Source of the DNA: Ectobacillus sp042610425
GTDB taxonomy: Bacteria; Bacillota; Bacilli; Bacillales; Bacillaceae_G
Reading direction: 5' to 3'
Length of the DNA stretch: 64,000 nucleotides
NCBI RefSeq assembly: GCF_042610425.1
Contig: NZ_JBGJZM010000004.1
Location: forward strand, 100,270 to 164,269
Shown: piece by piece, positions 61,247 through 64,000 of the stretch
Position numbering within the stretch: the first letter of the stretch is position 1
Layout of the letters: every line of letters starts with the position of its first letter
Program-made: the position numbers and the translations under genes
Notes under the pieces: generated by a model
The model's database searches: none
The model's input: the letters and a program-made list of their open reading frames with translations, nothing else
Told to the model about the DNA's origin: nothing

Positions 61247-62143
61247 ATGAAGGGGAAGAAACAAATTAACTACGTTAAAGACGAGTATATTGGTAGAGCA
61301 CTCGTTACATTTTGTGGGCTTTTAATTGTATTAACTACGTTAGCAATTATTATTTTTATCTGTCAAAAAGGGATACAGTCATTTTTTCAAAGTGGAGTAT
61401 CTCTTTCTCAAATGCTTACTAGTCTTGAGTGGGGACCAAATGCAACTGTTCCAAAGTATGGGGCACTCATTTTTATTGTTGGATCAACGGCAGTTTCAAT
61501 AGGTGCCGCAATTATTGCAGCTCCAATTGGTATTGCTCTAGCGGTGTTTATGAATTATATTTCACCTAAATTTGGAAGTAAAGTATTACAACCGGTTCTT
61601 GAATTATTGGTTGGAATTCCTTCCGTTGTTTATGGACTTCTTGGAGTAACAATTCTTATTCCACTTCTACGTCAACTATATGGTGGAGTAGGATTTAGTT
61701 TAATAGCAGGTATTATCGTTTTAAGTATCATGATATTACCAACAATCGCTAGTATTGCTTCTGATGCTGTACGAGTTGTGCCTTTTGAGTTTTTAGAGGC
61801 TTCTTATGGACTTGGCTCAACAAAATGGCAAGCTATAAGCAGAGTAATCGTTCCAGCTGCTAAAACAGGGATTTTAACAGGGGTTGTTCTTGGTTTAGCT
61901 CGTGCATTTGGTGAAGCATTAGCTGTCCAAATGGTAATTGGTAACACAATTAAGCTTCCTTCTGGGTTGTATAGTCCTACCTCAACGTTAACAGGTATTT
62001 TAACAATGGATATGGCAAACACATTGAATGGTACAGCTTGGAATAATGCATTGTGGTCATTGGCGATGATTCTACTTGTCATTTCCTTTATATTCATATT
62101 AATTGTTAGAGCTATAGGGCAAAGAGGTGGACAAAAACAATGA
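61247..62143 (+). CDS. pstC: Phosphate ABC transporter permease PstC
   Basis: Permease of 298 residues with six membrane segments. PstC signatures include LEWGPNATVPKYGALIFIVGSTAVS, ELLVGIPSVVYGLLGVTIL and the coupling loop EFLEASYGLGSTKWQAISRVIVPAAKTGI. AAGGTGATTGCTTAG gives the ribosome site. It overlaps pstA by four bases. Confidence 0.96.
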   Translation: MKGKKQINYVKDEYIGRALVTFCGLLIVLTTLAIIIFICQKGIQSFFQSGVSLSQMLTSLEWGPNATVPKYGALIFIVGSTAVSIGAAIIAAPIGIALAVFMNYISPKFGSKVLQPVLELLVGIPSVVYGLLGVTILIPLLRQLYGGVGFSLIAGIIVLSIMILPTIASIASDAVRVVPFEFLEASYGLGSTKWQAISRVIVPAAKTGILTGVVLGLARAFGEALAVQMVIGNTIKLPSGLYSPTSTLTGILTMDMANTLNGTAWNNALWSLAMILLVISFIFILIVRAIGQRGGQKQ

Positions 62144-63054
62144 ATGCAAGAACAGTTAATTCAATTTGGACAGCCATATTGTATACAATTGCAGTATTAG
62201 TCGTTGGTTTATTGGTTTTTCTTATGATTGATATTATTTCAAAGGGATGGGGATTCTGGAATCCTAAATTTCTTTTCGGTAATCCTAGTAATATACGTGC
62301 AGGTGGCGGGATCGGACCTCAACTTTTTAACTCATTTTATATGCTCTTTATTACTTTAGTTATTTCTATTCCACTTGGCTTAGGTGCAGGAATATACTTA
62401 GCAGAGTATGCTAAACAAGGTCGTTTTTTAAATTTTGTTCGTTTATGTATTGAAACGATGGCTTCTTTACCATCTATCGTTGTTGGGTTATTCGGTTTAC
62501 TAGTGTTTGTTACTATGACAGGCTGGGGATATACATTAATTGGCGGTGCTTTGGCACTCACAATTCTAAACCTTCCTGGTTTAACTCGTGTTTGCGAAAA
62601 TTCAATTGCTGATATACCTGCAAGCGTAAAGGAAGCAAGTTTAGGATTAGGTGCAACAAAGTGGCAAACAGTAGTAAAAGTAAGTATACCTTCCGCACTT
62701 CCGCAAATTATTACAGGCGTTATTTTAGCAGCAGGAAGAATATTTGGAGAAGCAGCTGCACTTATTTATTCAGCAGGCTTAACGACTCCAATGCTTAATT
62801 CTTCAGCTAGTATTTCTAGCCATGTTAATCCATTTAATCCATTTCGTCCTGCTGAAACATTAGCAGTTCATATTTGGAAACTAAATTCAGAGGGAATTGT
62901 TCCGGATGCTAAATTAATTGCAACCCAATCAGCAGCAATTCTTATCATAATGGTATTGTTATTCAATATTTTAGCTCGCTTAGGTGCATCTATACTTCAT
63001 AAGTACTTGTCTGGAACGAAAGTAAGAAGTAGTAAGACGAAGTCTGTAGCTTAA
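62140..63054 (+). CDS. pstA: Phosphate ABC transporter permease PstA
   Basis: Second permease, 304 residues with six membrane segments. PstA signatures are GGIGPQLFNSFYMLFITLVISIPLGLGAGIYLAEYA, ETMASLPSIVVGLFGLLVFV and the coupling loop ASVKEASLGLGATKWQTVVKVSIPSALPQIITG. Starts by ATGA overlap with pstC. A terminator lies about 20 bases after the stop, and the usual next genes pstB (ATPase) and phoU are not there. Confidence 0.96.
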   Translation: MNARTVNSIWTAILYTIAVLVVGLLVFLMIDIISKGWGFWNPKFLFGNPSNIRAGGGIGPQLFNSFYMLFITLVISIPLGLGAGIYLAEYAKQGRFLNFVRLCIETMASLPSIVVGLFGLLVFVTMTGWGYTLIGGALALTILNLPGLTRVCENSIADIPASVKEASLGLGATKWQTVVKVSIPSALPQIITGVILAAGRIFGEAAALIYSAGLTTPMLNSSASISSHVNPFNPFRPAETLAVHIWKLNSEGIVPDAKLIATQSAAILIIMVLLFNILARLGASILHKYLSGTKVRSSKTKSVA

Positions 63055-63074
63055 TAAATAAAAAGTGGAAAAGA

Positions 63075-63121
63075 GATAACTCTTAAGGGATAGATTAAAT
63101 CCTTTTTGAGTTGTCTTTTTT
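63075..63121 (+). terminator. Terminator after pstA
   Basis: GATAACTC...AGGGA pairs with TCCT...GAGTTGTC, followed by TTTTTT, closing the pst operon without pstB. Confidence 0.82.
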
Positions 63122-63216
63122 GTGTTTTTAAGGGTTTATGTATGGTTACATTGCTAAATTAATTTAGCTAACTAGTTGTAGGAGAGGATCTTCTTATTAT
63201 TTCCAGTTCATTATAA

Positions 63217-63259
63217 TTGACGTATATTTCGTACTATAGTAGCATACCCTTGTGGGTAA
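63217..63259 (+). promoter_or_regulatory. Promoter with CstR-like operator before the degenerate rhodanese gene
   Basis: TTGACG (63217-63222), 17 bases, then TAGCAT (63240-63245), which overlaps ATACC-N6-GGTAA (63244-63259). The element matches the three CstR-type operators at nine of ten fixed positions and has the same placement as at cstR. Confidence 0.6.
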
Positions 63260-63307
63260 AAATCTGGCTTTATTTTATAATCTCATTCGCATGAGGGTGG
63301 TTTTTGA

Positions 63308-63640
63308 ATGTATGTTATTTTGTTAATCCTTCTATTAATTTGCTATCAATTATATGAGCGTTATGTACCGGTTTATGGAGTAAATAAGATTACAAATGAA
63401 GATTGTAAAGAAACAATAAGAAATGTAGTTTGCCTAGATGTAAGAGATTATCAGGATGCGTATAAAGATCCAATTGAAGGAAGTAAAAATTTGCCATATG
63501 GATATTTAAAACGATATTTAGATGAAATTGAAAATCGTGATATTGTTATTATTGCTTCAGATGCTATTTTAAAAAACATAAGTATTCGATTATTGCGTAG
63601 ACACGGATTTCGTATTCAAGGTTACTATATATATAAGTAA
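63308..63640 (+). CDS. Membrane-anchored rhodanese-like protein lacking the catalytic cysteine
   Basis: Protein of 110 residues with an N-terminal membrane segment (about residues 2-15) and a rhodanese-like domain: CLDVRDYQDAYKDPIEGSKNLP matches the DVR...GA.NIP block. The active loop is lost: where the paralogue at 22573 has VIVICQSGMRSK, this one has IVIIASDAILKN, with Ala83 in place of the persulfide Cys. The C-terminal GG-W motif is also gone. It is thus probably non-catalytic. A CstR-like operator upstream still ties it to sulfur stress. The start follows GAGGGTGG. Confidence 0.75.
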   Translation: MYVILLILLLICYQLYERYVPVYGVNKITNEDCKETIRNVVCLDVRDYQDAYKDPIEGSKNLPYGYLKRYLDEIENRDIVIIASDAILKNISIRLLRRHGFRIQGYYIYK

Positions 63641-63686
63641 GTATTTATTTTGCCATTCCATTTTAGGCCTCGGTTTTAAAAAGTTG

Positions 63687-63709
63687 AAGTGAGGGAGAAA
63701 CCCTCACTT
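63687..63709 (+). terminator. Hairpin after the degenerate rhodanese gene
   Basis: AAGTGAGGG pairs with CCCTCACTT over a five-base loop; the T-tract is short, so termination strength is uncertain. Confidence 0.6.
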
Positions 63710-63775
63710 TGAAAGGCTTCAAGTTAAGTAGGAAACACATTCAGGAAATAGTGACACAACATTATAAAAAAACTA

Positions 63776-63804
63776 TTGCATTATGACCTGCTAACTGGTA
63801 TATT
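63776..63804 (+). promoter_or_regulatory. rRNA operon promoter P1
   Basis: TTGCAT (63776-63781), 17 bases, TATATT (63799-63804) with a TGG just before it. It is the first of two tandem promoters before the 16S gene. Confidence 0.65.
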
Positions 63805-63848
63805 TATATGCGTTGTCACTGACAAAAGTTAATTAGAAATAAATGTTG

Positions 63849-63877
63849 TTGACATCATTTTCTTCACGTGTTATTAT
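63849..63877 (+). promoter_or_regulatory. rRNA operon promoter P2
   Basis: TTGACA (63849-63854), 17 bases, TATTAT (63872-63877), about 73 bases after P1. Tandem promoters are normal for Bacillus rrn operons. Confidence 0.8.
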
Positions 63878-63904
63878 ATTGAAGTCGCTTAAAACGGCGA
63901 TGAG

Positions 63905-63922
63905 TTCTTTGAAAACTAAACA
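63905..63922 (+). promoter_or_regulatory. rRNA leader boxA antitermination element
   Basis: TTCTTTGAAAACTAAACA matches the conserved boxA region of Bacillus rrn leaders, where NusB/NusE-type factors bind. Confidence 0.8.
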
Positions 63923-63971
63923 AAACATGAAACGTCAGTTTTATTTTTTAAAGCTTAGACAAACTTTAACT

Positions 63972-64000
63972 TTTATGGAGAGTTTGATCCTGGCTCAGGA
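63972..64000 (+). rRNA. rrs: 16S ribosomal RNA, 5' end (truncated by window edge)
   Basis: GGAGAGTTTGATCCTGGC (63977-63994) is the universal 16S 5' sequence (27F primer site), preceded by TTTAT as in Bacillus 16S. The remaining gene lies beyond the window. The mature 5' end is placed by analogy. Confidence 0.95.

Noticed and set aside
1..64000. CRISPR array, prophage, insertion sequence or tRNA genes
   Set aside because: I saw no regular spacer repeats, no transposase or integrase frames and no tRNA-like cloverleaf. The only direct repeat of note is the artefactual 72-base duplication.

Overview
The window is AT-rich chromosomal DNA from a low-GC, spore-forming Gram-positive bacterium of the Bacillaceae. 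Supporting genes are a small acid-soluble spore protein (SspH), an aa3-600 menaquinol oxidase (qoxABCD), HelD, a bacterial nitric oxide synthase, CcpB, a T-box leader and a LytR-CpsA-Psr protein. Gene content resembles the Bacillus cereus side of the family, but I cannot name a species. The last 29 bases are the 5' end of a 16S rRNA gene, preceded by two promoters and a boxA, so the window ends at the start of an rRNA operon. One N at 35690 sits between two identical 72-base copies; this looks like an assembly join that artificially breaks one gene.

Layout. 0-2.1 kb: the end of a phosphonate ABC transporter operon (phnC fragment and two phnE permeases). 2.3-7.4 kb: a TVP38-type membrane protein, then a TetR repressor and an RND exporter with a long helical insertion. 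7.5-13.4 kb: a ketopantoate-reductase-like gene, nos, a secreted PDZ/Lon-type protease (opposite strand) and helD. 13.4-18.6 kb: the sucrose operon scrR-scrA-scrB-scrK with three palindromic operators. 18.6-22.4 kb: a Phe-type T-box and amino-acid permease, then a YeiH-family exporter divergent from a LysR regulator. 22.5-27.8 kb: two rhodaneses, a two-component system and a KimA-like permease. 28-39.6 kb: a secreted 28-residue-repeat protein, a MerR regulator, two CBS/CNNM (CorC-type) membrane proteins with matching RNA leaders, pncB, a lipoprotein with an RNase A-like toxin domain plus a candidate immunity protein, a VanW protein, an LCP protein and an acyl-CoA dehydrogenase.

39.7-43 kb is a reactive-sulfur cluster: CoA-disulfide reductase/rhodanese fusion, thioredoxin, ArsR, CstR and rhodanese. 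The element ATACC-N6-GGTAT occurs before the fusion gene, before cstR and before the distant rhodanese pair at 22.5 kb. A 9/10 match precedes a catalytically dead rhodanese at 63.3 kb. Together these look like one dispersed CstR regulon.

43-52 kb holds sspH, a NorD/NorQ-like pair, a Gly/Tyr/Pro-rich small protein, a COG0523 metal GTPase, ccpB, a coiled-coil/3D-domain cell-wall protein and the decayed 3' end of a purine permease gene. 52-63 kb holds qoxABCD (opposite strand), a second secreted repeat protein (35-residue period), another two-component system, a C39-type lipoprotein peptidase and pstSCA, which is not followed by pstB.

Most worth follow-up are the RNase A-like lipoprotein with its partner gene, the SD-hairpin-start leaders of the two CorC-type genes, the CstR regulon, and the two secreted repeat proteins whose periods differ by exactly seven residues.
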